A DNA stretch of 9,158 nt, taken from contig JAJTHY010000023.1 in NCBI GenBank assembly GCA_021298045.1, positions 1 to 9,158 of the forward strand, written 5' to 3'. A program made the position numbers and the translations under genes. The DNA comes from Candidatus Jidaibacter sp. (GTDB lineage Bacteria > Pseudomonadota > Alphaproteobacteria > Rickettsiales > Midichloriaceae). Below the pieces are notes generated by a model. The model had not been told where the DNA came from and made no database searches. It saw only the letters and a program-made list of their open reading frames with translations. Every line of letters begins with the position of its first letter. Position 1 is the first letter of the stretch. Below, one piece after another: positions 1-5,883 of this stretch.

Positions 1-117
1 ACTGTTTACAGGTGTTCTGTCATCAACATTGCCAGTGGTAAATCTGACGCTTTGGAATTCCCCATTTTCATTAATAATCAGATGCAGCTTTAGTCAATTC
101 AATCCTTTTTTTCCCTT
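1..117 (-). pseudogene. IS982-like transposase remnant, broken and cut by the window edge
   Basis: Read on the minus strand, positions 93 to 1 stay open for 31 codons and give a peptide containing KLHLIINENGEF followed by TTGNVDDRTPVN. This K-L-H-L-I ... T-x-G-N-x-D-D-R pattern is typical of the DDE domain of IS982-family transposases, and related IS4/IS5-type transposases share parts of it. The same frame meets a TGA at 94-96, where a tryptophan codon would fit, and a TAG at 118-120. Nothing recognisable of the amino-terminal half follows, so the gene is decayed. The rest of the domain lies beyond position 1, so it is unknown whether the downstream part is complete. I recognise the motif from memory; the exact IS family is uncertain. 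Confidence 0.7.
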
Positions 118-329
118 CTAATCCCGAACTTGCGTTCTTAGACACAATTATTTACACGCTCCCTTTTTGAAAGGATAATTTCCTTATTTCTTACCTGGAA
201 AAAATTGGGACAAAATCCTGTCACAAATCTTCACGCCGTTTTAAATCCTACTTTGTTACCACTGCCGTGAATGGATACGATTAACCCACTGCACTAAACC
301 TCCTTTACTGTACGCTTACAAATCTTCAA
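118..329. other. Non-coding stretch downstream of uvrB
   Basis: No open frame of useful length appears on either strand between the transposase remnant and the uvrB stop codon. On the minus strand there is a strong Shine-Dalgarno-like AAGGAGG (299-305), four bases before a GTG that opens only 12 codons (256-294). The heptamer CCACTGC occurs twice in the same orientation, at 259-265 and 286-292. A possible weak hairpin on the minus strand (GACA/TGTC stem near 210-222) is followed by a short T run, but the stem is only four pairs, so no convincing uvrB terminator can be called. The stretch may be further decayed insertion-sequence DNA, but I cannot show it. Confidence 0.5.
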
Positions 330-2321
330 TCAATCCTTCACTAATAATATTTCTGCTTGAATCCTAGCTATCTGATCTCTAAGCGCAGCAGCCTCTTCAA
401 ATTCTTGTTTGGCTGCATGGTCTAGCATCTGTTTTCTAAGTGTATCAATATATTTATTTAGATCTTTGCGCTTTAATAACTTAATTTCATCTTCTGGTAT
501 TTCATCATTTTGCTGCGTGGATTTTATAACTTCGCTTACCCCTTTTTTAATTGATTCAGGAGTAATGCCATGTTTTTCATTATGAGCTACCTGCACCGCG
601 CGTCTGCGGTTGGTTTCTTCAATTGCTCCTTCTAATGATTTAGTCATTTTATCTGCATATAAAATAACTCTTCCATCTACATTACGTGCGGCGCGCCCAA
701 TAGTTTGTATTAGCGATGTTTTAGAGCGTAAGAACCCCTCTTTATCAGCATCTAATATAGCAACCAAAGCGCATTCTGGAATATCTAACCCCTCTCTAAG
801 CAAGTTTACGCCAACCAGCACATCATAAGTGCCATGACGAAGAGCTTGTATTATCTCTATACGCTCAAGGGTTACTACATCAGAGTGCAGATATACTGCT
901 TTAATGCCTATCTCTGTTAGATAATCAGTTAAATCCTCAGCCATCTTTTTAGTGAGTGTTGTGACCAAAATTCTGGATCCTTGCTCTACCACCGTTTTGC
1001 ACTCTTTGAGTAAATCATCTACTTGGGTAGAGGCAGGGCGCACTATGCAATCTGGGTCCACAAGGCCTGTTGGCCTTATTATCTGTTCTACATATTCTCC
1101 GCCGGACATTTGCAATTCCAATGGCGCAGGAGTTGCAGAAACAAAAATAGTTTGAGGACGCATTGCATCCCACTCTTCAAACTTGAGTGGCCTATTATCT
1201 AGCGCAGAAGGTAGTCTAAAACCATATTCAACAAGAGTGCTTTTTCTTGCCCTATCTCCATTATACATGCCTCCAACTTGGGATACGCTTACATGGCTTT
1301 CGTCCACAAACAAAATTGCATCTTGAGGAAGATATTCAAAAAGTGTTGGTGGCGGTTCACCAGGCCCGCGACCAGAAAGATAGCGAGAATAATTTTCTAT
1401 CCCTTTGCAAGAGCCGCTTTCCATTATCATTTCAAGATCAAACATGGTTCTTTGTTCAATTCTTTGAGCCTCTATCAGTTTATTATGATCTCTAAACCAC
1501 TCCAATCTCTGTTTCATCTCTTGCTTAATGAGCTTGATAGACTGCTCTAGCGTAGACCTTGGCGTTATATAATGGCTATTTGCAAAAATCGTTATCTCAT
1601 CTAACTTTGCTGTGCGCTCTCCGGTTAGTGGGTCAAACTCATTTATATTATCTATCTCTTGCCCAAAAAAGCTTACTCGCCATGCACGGTCCTGATAATG
1701 CGAAGGGAAAATGTCAAGTGTATCTCCACGAACACGGAAAGCCCCCCTTTGAAAGTCAATATCGTTACGGGTATATTGTAGCTCTATCAATTTTTCCATA
1801 AGCGTATTACGGCCAATTTTCAAACCTTTTTCTAGCTTCTGAATCATTTTGAGATACCACTCCGGAGAACCCAAACCATAAATGCATGAAACCGATGCTA
1901 CTAAAACTACATCGCGCCTTTCCAGCAATGCCCTGGTGGCTGAGTGGCGCATTAAATCTATTTGTTCATTAATTTGAGAATCCTTTTCTATGAAAACATC
2001 AGTCCTAGGAATATAGGCTTCTGGCTGATAGTAATCGTAATATGAAACAAAATACTCAACTGCATTATTAGGAAAGAAAGATTTCATCTCGCTATAAAGC
2101 TGAGCTGCCAAAGTTTTATTATGGGCCATGATTATAGCGGGGCGGTTTGTTCTTGCTATAATATTCGCCATGGTAAAGGTTTTTCCAGTTCCTGTAGCGC
2201 CTAATAATACTTGATTTCGCTTTCCTGCTTCCAAACCTTTAATCAATGCGTCAACAGCCTTAGGTTGATCACCAGCTAAATTATACTTAGATTCAATTTT
2301 AAAAATGTTTTTATTAGTCAA
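330..2321 (-). CDS. uvrB: UvrABC system protein B (excision nuclease subunit B)
   Basis: UvrB is the damage-verifying subunit of bacterial nucleotide excision repair. UvrA loads it onto DNA, and it then recruits UvrC for incision. The 663-residue protein is full length. It has Walker A GATGTGKT (41-48), the beta-hairpin region with YYDYYQPEAYIP (94-105) that clamps one DNA strand, the DESH Walker B box (340-343), the VSATP helicase motif (394-398), the QTIGRAARN motif VI (539-547) and a carboxy-terminal UVR domain (about 624-659) that contacts UvrC. The start is a TTG: an in-frame stop lies four codons upstream, no ATG precedes the conserved GDQP motif, and the peptide begins with the expected F-x-x-x-S-x-Y sequence. 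No good ribosome-binding site is visible. The lspA stop lies 13 bp upstream, so translation is probably coupled to the end of the dapA-holB-lspA transcript. Confidence 0.97.
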   Translation of the reverse strand: MTNKNIFKIESKYNLAGDQPKAVDALIKGLEAGKRNQVLLGATGTGKTFTMANIIARTNRPAIIMAHNKTLAAQLYSEMKSFFPNNAVEYFVSYYDYYQPEAYIPRTDVFIEKDSQINEQIDLMRHSATRALLERRDVVLVASVSCIYGLGSPEWYLKMIQKLEKGLKIGRNTLMEKLIELQYTRNDIDFQRGAFRVRGDTLDIFPSHYQDRAWRVSFFGQEIDNINEFDPLTGERTAKLDEITIFANSHYITPRSTLEQSIKLIKQEMKQRLEWFRDHNKLIEAQRIEQRTMFDLEMIMESGSCKGIENYSRYLSGRGPGEPPPTLFEYLPQDAILFVDESHVSVSQVGGMYNGDRARKSTLVEYGFRLPSALDNRPLKFEEWDAMRPQTIFVSATPAPLELQMSGGEYVEQIIRPTGLVDPDCIVRPASTQVDDLLKECKTVVEQGSRILVTTLTKKMAEDLTDYLTEIGIKAVYLHSDVVTLERIEIIQALRHGTYDVLVGVNLLREGLDIPECALVAILDADKEGFLRSKTSLIQTIGRAARNVDGRVILYADKMTKSLEGAIEETNRRRAVQVAHNEKHGITPESIKKGVSEVIKSTQQNDEIPEDEIKLLKRKDLNKYIDTLRKQMLDHAAKQEFEEAAALRDQIARIQAEILLVKD

Positions 2322-2334
2322 TCCAATATTTTAA

Positions 2335-2829
2335 TTAATTTTTCCATGTAACAATTATTAATACTACCACACCCAAAACTATAGATCCATCTGCAACATT
2401 GAATGCTGGATAGTGCCAATTACCTATATGAAAATCTATAAAGTCCACCACAGCATGATAAAGAGCCCTGTCTATTAAGTTGCCGATAGCACCGCCAGTT
2501 ATTAAACCAACAGCAATGCCATTGAAATAATTGATATTGCGGATAAACCAGATCCATAAACCGCAAATTATTAAGCTCGAGGTTATAGCTAAAATGATAT
2601 TAGCGTGTTCTATGGAACCAAATAATCCAAAACTCACACCTTTGTTATAAACCTCCACAATATTTAAAAAGGAAAAGACATTAATAGAATCGGTATTCGT
2701 CGCAAAATATTCAAGTACAGCAAGCTTGGTAACTTGATCAAGAAATATTACTTTAAGAACCAATATGAAGCATAAGCTAAAACTTAAAGGTTTTTTATTG
2801 GTTATTAGAAAAGATATTAAGCGCGACAT
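2335..2829 (-). CDS. lspA: Lipoprotein signal peptidase (signal peptidase II)
   Basis: LspA is an inner-membrane aspartyl protease that cleaves the signal peptide from diacylglyceryl-modified prolipoproteins, after Lgt and before Lnt. The 164-residue protein has the usual size and four hydrophobic segments (about 16-36, 76-97, 102-119 and 146-162). Family motifs are present: DQVTK (31-35), YNKGVSFG (61-68), GNLIDR (116-121), VVDFID (127-132) and FNVAD (143-147). D129 and D147 correspond to the catalytic aspartate pair. The ATG at 2829 lies inside the 3' end of holB, giving a 35-bp overlap. It is the only ATG ahead of the first conserved motif, so the overlap is likely real. A weak purine-rich GATAGAGAAA precedes it. 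No lipoprotein substrate gene is nearby. Confidence 0.96.
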   Translation of the reverse strand: MSRLISFLITNKKPLSFSLCFILVLKVIFLDQVTKLAVLEYFATNTDSINVFSFLNIVEVYNKGVSFGLFGSIEHANIILAITSSLIICGLWIWFIRNINYFNGIAVGLITGGAIGNLIDRALYHAVVDFIDFHIGNWHYPAFNVADGSIVLGVVVLIIVTWKN

Positions 2830-3709
2830 TTTCTCTATCTAAATTAAATATTTCTTGCTCCTTCAATGCTTCAGAAGTTTTAGTATACCATTGCAATAAA
2901 GGTTCTACGTTTTCGCCTTCAAGAGCTGTTTGCTTTATTTTATCCATTATCAGTCTAAGTATTACATATGTAAAGCAATGCCATGACTCGTCATTGGATA
3001 GGGATTTCTTCAGCTTTATAAGTTGCGATAAACTTTGTGCTCCGCTATTCACCACCCCTTTCACCTGCTTTAACAATTCCAAATTTTCAGGTTTAGCTAT
3101 TACCTGTGCAATGCTTAAAGAGCCATAACTCAGTTCATATACAGATTTTGTATCACTCGCATTACTGCCTAATACCCTAGCAAACTCCTCCAAGCCCAAC
3201 GCATTGAACTTTAGCACAGCGCAACGAGATTTAATTGTGGCGGGTAAATTCCTAAAGGAATTACATACAAGCAAAAAGGTGATATGCAGGGAGGGTTCCT
3301 CAAGCGCTTTTAACAAAGCATTAGCCGCATTGTTATTCAACATTTCAACTGAGTCTATTATCACCACCTTGCGCTTGGATAGAGCTGGTGTTGTGTGTAA
3401 AAAGCTCAATAACTCTCGCACCTGGTCTACTTTAATTTCCGAACCTATTTCATCATCTTCATTTTCGCTTTCAATCACAAACATATCTGGATGTGTGTTG
3501 TTTTCAATCAGCTTAAACGTGCGATCGTCATGTGAATTATTTTGTAATAGCTCTTTAGCAAATAAATATGCAGAAGATGCCTTTCCTATTCCCTTAGGGC
3601 CATAAAGAAGCCATGCATGGTGTAGTTTGCCACTTGCAATAAGTTTTTTAAATGAGGCAATTGCTTCATCGTGCCCAATAACTATTTTCGCATTTCGAGG
3701 ATGGGTCAT
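2795..3709 (-). CDS. holB: DNA polymerase III subunit delta'
   Basis: The delta' subunit is part of the clamp loader that places the beta sliding clamp on primed DNA. The 304-residue protein shows an AAA+ fold. It has a Walker A-type GPKGIGKAS (37-45), a degenerate Walker B VVIIDSVEML (115-124), the ANALLKALEEP helix (129-139) seen across clamp-loader subunits, and the SRC motif (161-163) whose arginine acts on the neighbouring subunit's ATP site. The four zinc-binding cysteines found before HPD in the E. coli protein are missing: only NNTHPD (70-75) remains. From family knowledge this is usual in alphaproteobacterial delta'. DnaX is longer and has the zinc module, so it is a poor alternative. 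The ATG shares four bases (ATGA) with the dapA stop, indicating coupled translation. In many bacteria holB follows tmk; here it follows dapA. Confidence 0.92.
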   Translation of the reverse strand: MTHPRNAKIVIGHDEAIASFKKLIASGKLHHAWLLYGPKGIGKASSAYLFAKELLQNNSHDDRTFKLIENNTHPDMFVIESENEDDEIGSEIKVDQVRELLSFLHTTPALSKRKVVIIDSVEMLNNNAANALLKALEEPSLHITFLLVCNSFRNLPATIKSRCAVLKFNALGLEEFARVLGSNASDTKSVYELSYGSLSIAQVIAKPENLELLKQVKGVVNSGAQSLSQLIKLKKSLSNDESWHCFTYVILRLIMDKIKQTALEGENVEPLLQWYTKTSEALKEQEIFNLDRENVALNIFSNNQ

Positions 3710-4590
3710 AATATCCCAACTTCTTTCATTGCACTTGATACTTCTTTTTCCCGCTCTTTACTTAAAGGAAGTAAAGGAGACCTAAGCTCATTAGCTATTT
3801 TACCCATCATATACAGTGCGTATTTAACTGGAACTGGATTAACCTCACAAAACATAGCGTTGTGCAAAATATTCATCTTATTATGCAAAACTAAAGCGTT
3901 TTTGAACTGTCCTGCCATCATAAGTTCATGCATGTATGCCAAAAGTTTAGGCGCTATATTCGCTGTTACAGAAATGCAGCCCTTGCCACCGTTTGCAGCG
4001 AAAGTAAGAGATTCAGGGTCATTGCCAGCAAGTATGGAGAAATCCTTTCTACCCAGTTTAGTAATCATTGAATCCATATAGGAGACCCTAGATATGTCAC
4101 CACTGCATTCCTTAACTCCCACAATACGTTTATGCTCAGCAAGTTTGCATACAGTATCGGCGGTGATATCTACACCAGTTCGCTTAGGAACGTTATATAG
4201 AATAATTGGTAAGTTTGTTTCATCATGAACGGATTTATAATGAGCATGCAAACCTTCCTGGGTTGGCCTATTATAATACGGAGCTACTACAAGTGCAGCA
4301 TCAGCGCATAACTTTTGGGCTAATTGTGTAAGCCTAATAGTTTTTGCTGTAGAGTTTGTTCCAGTACCAACAACTATTGGTACTCTACCATCTGCAATTT
4401 TTACCGCTGTTTTAATCAATTCACAAAATTCATTTTCTTCAATTGTTGGGCTTTCTCCTGTGGTGCCATTTACAACCAATCCATGGATGCCTTCAGAAAT
4501 TTGCCAAGAGATTAAATTTGCGAAAGATTCGAAATCAATTTCCCCTTTTTTAAATGGAGTAACCAGAGCAGTTAATAATCCTTTAAACAT
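3706..4590 (-). CDS. dapA: 4-hydroxy-tetrahydrodipicolinate synthase
   Basis: DapA condenses pyruvate with aspartate semialdehyde, the first step committed to diaminopimelate and lysine, which supplies the peptidoglycan cross-linking residue. The 294-residue TIM-barrel protein is full length. Active-site residues are all visible: T43-T44 in NGTTGE, Y106 in APYYN, Y132 in LYNVP, R137 in PKRTG, and the Schiff-base lysine K160 in GVKECSGD. Each sits one residue before its E. coli counterpart. This full set argues for DapA over other members of the NAL/DHDPS family. The start is ATG at 4588-4590, about 23 nt after the predicted transcription start. Its ribosome-binding site is weak (a CCTTGAG about 8-14 nt upstream). 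It is the first gene of the dapA-holB-lspA-uvrB cluster, and its stop overlaps the holB start. Confidence 0.96.
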   Translation of the reverse strand: MFKGLLTALVTPFKKGEIDFESFANLISWQISEGIHGLVVNGTTGESPTIEENEFCELIKTAVKIADGRVPIVVGTGTNSTAKTIRLTQLAQKLCADAALVVAPYYNRPTQEGLHAHYKSVHDETNLPIILYNVPKRTGVDITADTVCKLAEHKRIVGVKECSGDISRVSYMDSMITKLGRKDFSILAGNDPESLTFAANGGKGCISVTANIAPKLLAYMHELMMAGQFKNALVLHNKMNILHNAMFCEVNPVPVKYALYMMGKIANELRSPLLPLSKEREKEVSSAMKEVGIL

Positions 4591-4619
4591 ACAAATAACT
4601 CAAGGTCTGTAGCCACAAT

Positions 4620-4646
4620 ATTATACGCTGCCAGCATATTTTTCAA
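4620..4646 (-). promoter_or_regulatory. Probable promoter of the dapA-holB-lspA-uvrB cluster
   Basis: On the minus strand a perfect -10 hexamer TATAAT (4620-4625) is preceded by TTGAAA (4641-4646) with a 15-bp spacer. That spacer is short for a sigma-70 promoter; a less perfect TCTTGA shifted upstream would give about 17 bp. Transcription would begin near 4613, leaving a leader of about 23 nt before the dapA ATG. It is the only strong promoter-like sequence found between atpG and dapA. No operator could be assigned to it. Confidence 0.55.
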
Positions 4647-4689
4647 GACAATCTTCATGTATACCCAGGGTTATCTCCAGGGTAACCGC

Positions 4690-4704
4690 ATGAAAAATTT
4701 TCAT
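4690..4704. repeat. Short AT-rich palindrome upstream of dapA
   Basis: ATGAAAAATTTTCAT is a perfect palindrome of seven-base arms around one central base. It lies about 44 bp upstream of the predicted dapA -35 box. It could be a binding site for a dimeric regulator, or chance in AT-rich DNA. Confidence 0.3.
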
Positions 4705-4762
4705 ATCGTATCTGAATTATGAATAAGGCGTCGTCAAAAAATGGTTAATTAGCATAATGAGT

Positions 4763-4843
4763 GTCATTGCAGGACCACTACCCTTTTTGTCATCCTCGCT
4801 ATTGCTTGGGATCTTAAGATTCCTGAACTGCGTGCGGAATGAC
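4763..4843. repeat. Degenerate GTCAT-bounded intergenic repeat candidate
   Basis: The segment begins GTCATTGCAGGA (4763), has a second GTCATCCTCGC start at 4789, and ends GCGGAATGAC (4834-4843), which reads GTCATTCCGC on the other strand. Either left copy can therefore pair imperfectly with the right end. From memory, this style (GTCAT... at one end, ...GGAATGAC at the other, GGGATCT-like centre) resembles dispersed intergenic repeats in Rickettsia and Wolbachia genomes. Only one copy is present in the window, so its repetitive nature is inferred. Confidence 0.4.
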
Positions 4844-4880
4844 AATTAAAGCAAAAACCGTGCCTTTTTTGTAGTTGAAT

Positions 4881-4984
4881 TAGCTATATACCAAAACTCG
4901 TTCTAAACTGAACACCTGCATCTCGCCTTGAAAAAATTTTAAGCGAAAAAAGTCTTCAGTTTAGAATGGGTTTTGGTTTAGCTA
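4881..4984. repeat. Long imperfect inverted repeat downstream of atpG
   Basis: The left arm 4881-4912 and right arm 4955-4984 are reverse complements apart from a few positions, separated by a 42-base loop. As plus-strand RNA, 4890-4912 pairs with 4955-4977 over 23 consecutive pairs, including two G-U wobbles, and an outer TAGCTA/TAGCTA helix adds six more pairs. On the minus strand the wobble positions become A-C mismatches. The loop holds a smaller stem (TCGCCTT 4923-4929 with AAGCGA 4941-4946). There is no T run after either side, so it is not a typical rho-independent terminator, though it could protect or end the atpHAG transcript. It could also be a small non-autonomous inverted-repeat element. 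Confidence 0.65.
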
Positions 4985-5007
4985 CCGCTCGCGAAGACTA
5001 TAGCCTT

Positions 5008-5883
5008 TTAAACTGCCTCAGCGCCGGAGATAATCTCTATTAGTTCACGCGTAATATGTGCTTGGCGAGTTCTGTTATATACCAGTTGAAGACGTTTTAT
5101 CATATCTCCAGAGTTGCGGGTTGCGTTGTCCATCGCTGTCATCCTGGCTGCTTGCTCACTGGAGATGCTTTCCAACATTCCCACATAAAACTGCATAGCT
5201 AAGTTTTTAGGCAACAAATTTTCTATAATTTCTTCTTGATTTGGCTCAAACTCACAACCATGTTCAAAAAAGCATTCTTCATCCTGTTGAAATGGGATGA
5301 CTATAGTTTCACTAGGGACTTGAGAAATTGATGATTGAAACTTGCTGAAAAATAAAGAGCAAACATCAAAAGCGTTGTTGTTAAATTCCTTTATTATATC
5401 TTCAACTATCTCTTTTATTTGCTCAAATTTTACACCAGATTTTCCAGCCAAATGTTGGTAAGTTTTTATCATCTTATCTTTATGTTGGCTCTTAAGAAGA
5501 TCCACGCCTCTCTTGCCAATGCATATGAGCTTAACCTCTTTCCCAGCAGATTCTAATTCTTGAATTTTAGCACGTACTTGTTTACAGAGTGCATGATTAA
5601 AGGATCCACAAAGGCCACGGTCAGATGTAATCACAACTAACAAATGGACTTTATCTTTACCACTTCCATGCAATAGGTTGATTTTGTCAAAAGACATTTT
5701 ATCAATCCCATGAGAGAGTGTTTGCACTAGCATGACCATTTTGCTCGCATAAACCGATGAATTTTCAGCTTTCTCACGTGCACGTCTTAATTTAGACGCA
5801 GCAACCATTTGCATAGCCTTGGTAATTTTCTGGGTAGATTTTACACTTTTTATTCTTAATTTTATCGATTTAAGCGAGGGCAT
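5008..5883 (-). CDS. atpG: ATP synthase F1 subunit gamma
   Basis: The gamma subunit is the central rotating shaft that links the c-ring to the three catalytic sites of F1. The 291-residue protein has the usual length. Its amino-terminal coiled-coil helix begins MPSLKSIKLRI and includes ITKAMQMVAASKLRRA (20-35). The middle domain has SDRGLCGSFN (87-96). The carboxy-terminal helix ends with the family signature ITRELIEIISGAEA (277-290). A less conserved acidic stretch rich in E and F lies around 200-222. The ATG directly abuts the atpA stop (TAGATG on the coding strand). Only a distant AAGG precedes it, so translation is likely coupled to atpA. The gene is followed by an inverted repeat and not by atpD, which is unusual. 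Confidence 0.97.
   Translation of the reverse strand: MPSLKSIKLRIKSVKSTQKITKAMQMVAASKLRRAREKAENSSVYASKMVMLVQTLSHGIDKMSFDKINLLHGSGKDKVHLLVVITSDRGLCGSFNHALCKQVRAKIQELESAGKEVKLICIGKRGVDLLKSQHKDKMIKTYQHLAGKSGVKFEQIKEIVEDIIKEFNNNAFDVCSLFFSKFQSSISQVPSETIVIPFQQDEECFFEHGCEFEPNQEEIIENLLPKNLAMQFYVGMLESISSEQAARMTAMDNATRNSGDMIKRLQLVYNRTRQAHITRELIEIISGAEAV

Larger units (their letters stand above)
4591..5007. other. 417-bp spacer between atpG and dapA, rich in repeats
   Basis: This is the longest gene-free stretch apart from the left edge. From dapA outward it holds the dapA promoter, a 15-bp palindrome (4690-4704), a GTCAT-bounded repeat-like segment (4763-4843) and a long imperfect inverted repeat (4881-4984) ending 23 bp from the atpG stop. 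No reading frame with recognisable protein content and no tRNA were seen. In the usual alphaproteobacterial arrangement atpD and atpC would start here, so the spacer may mark an old rearrangement site. Confidence 0.6.

Noticed and set aside
3204..3605. Plus-strand open frame of 133 codons opposite holB
   Set aside because: It is a mirror of the holB coding strand. The composition follows the opposite gene and no family motif is visible.
2795..3709. Loss of zinc-binding cysteines in delta' as a defect
   Set aside because: From family knowledge, alphaproteobacterial delta' commonly lacks them, while the Walker A and SRC motifs are intact here.
3671..4081. Plus-strand open frame of 136 codons opposite dapA and the holB start
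   Set aside because: It crosses two conserved minus-strand genes, has no motif and no ribosome-binding site, and is best explained as a shadow frame.
4669..4687. GGTTA/TAACC hairpin with repeated CCAGGG upstream of dapA as a possible riboswitch
   Set aside because: It lies upstream of the predicted dapA transcription start, the stem is only five pairs, and nothing matches a lysine riboswitch that I recognise.
4851..4871. AAAAA/TTTTT inverted bases around CCGTGCC as a possible bidirectional terminator
   Set aside because: The inner GC bases are not complementary (CC faces CC), so no stable GC stem forms. Only the A and T runs pair.
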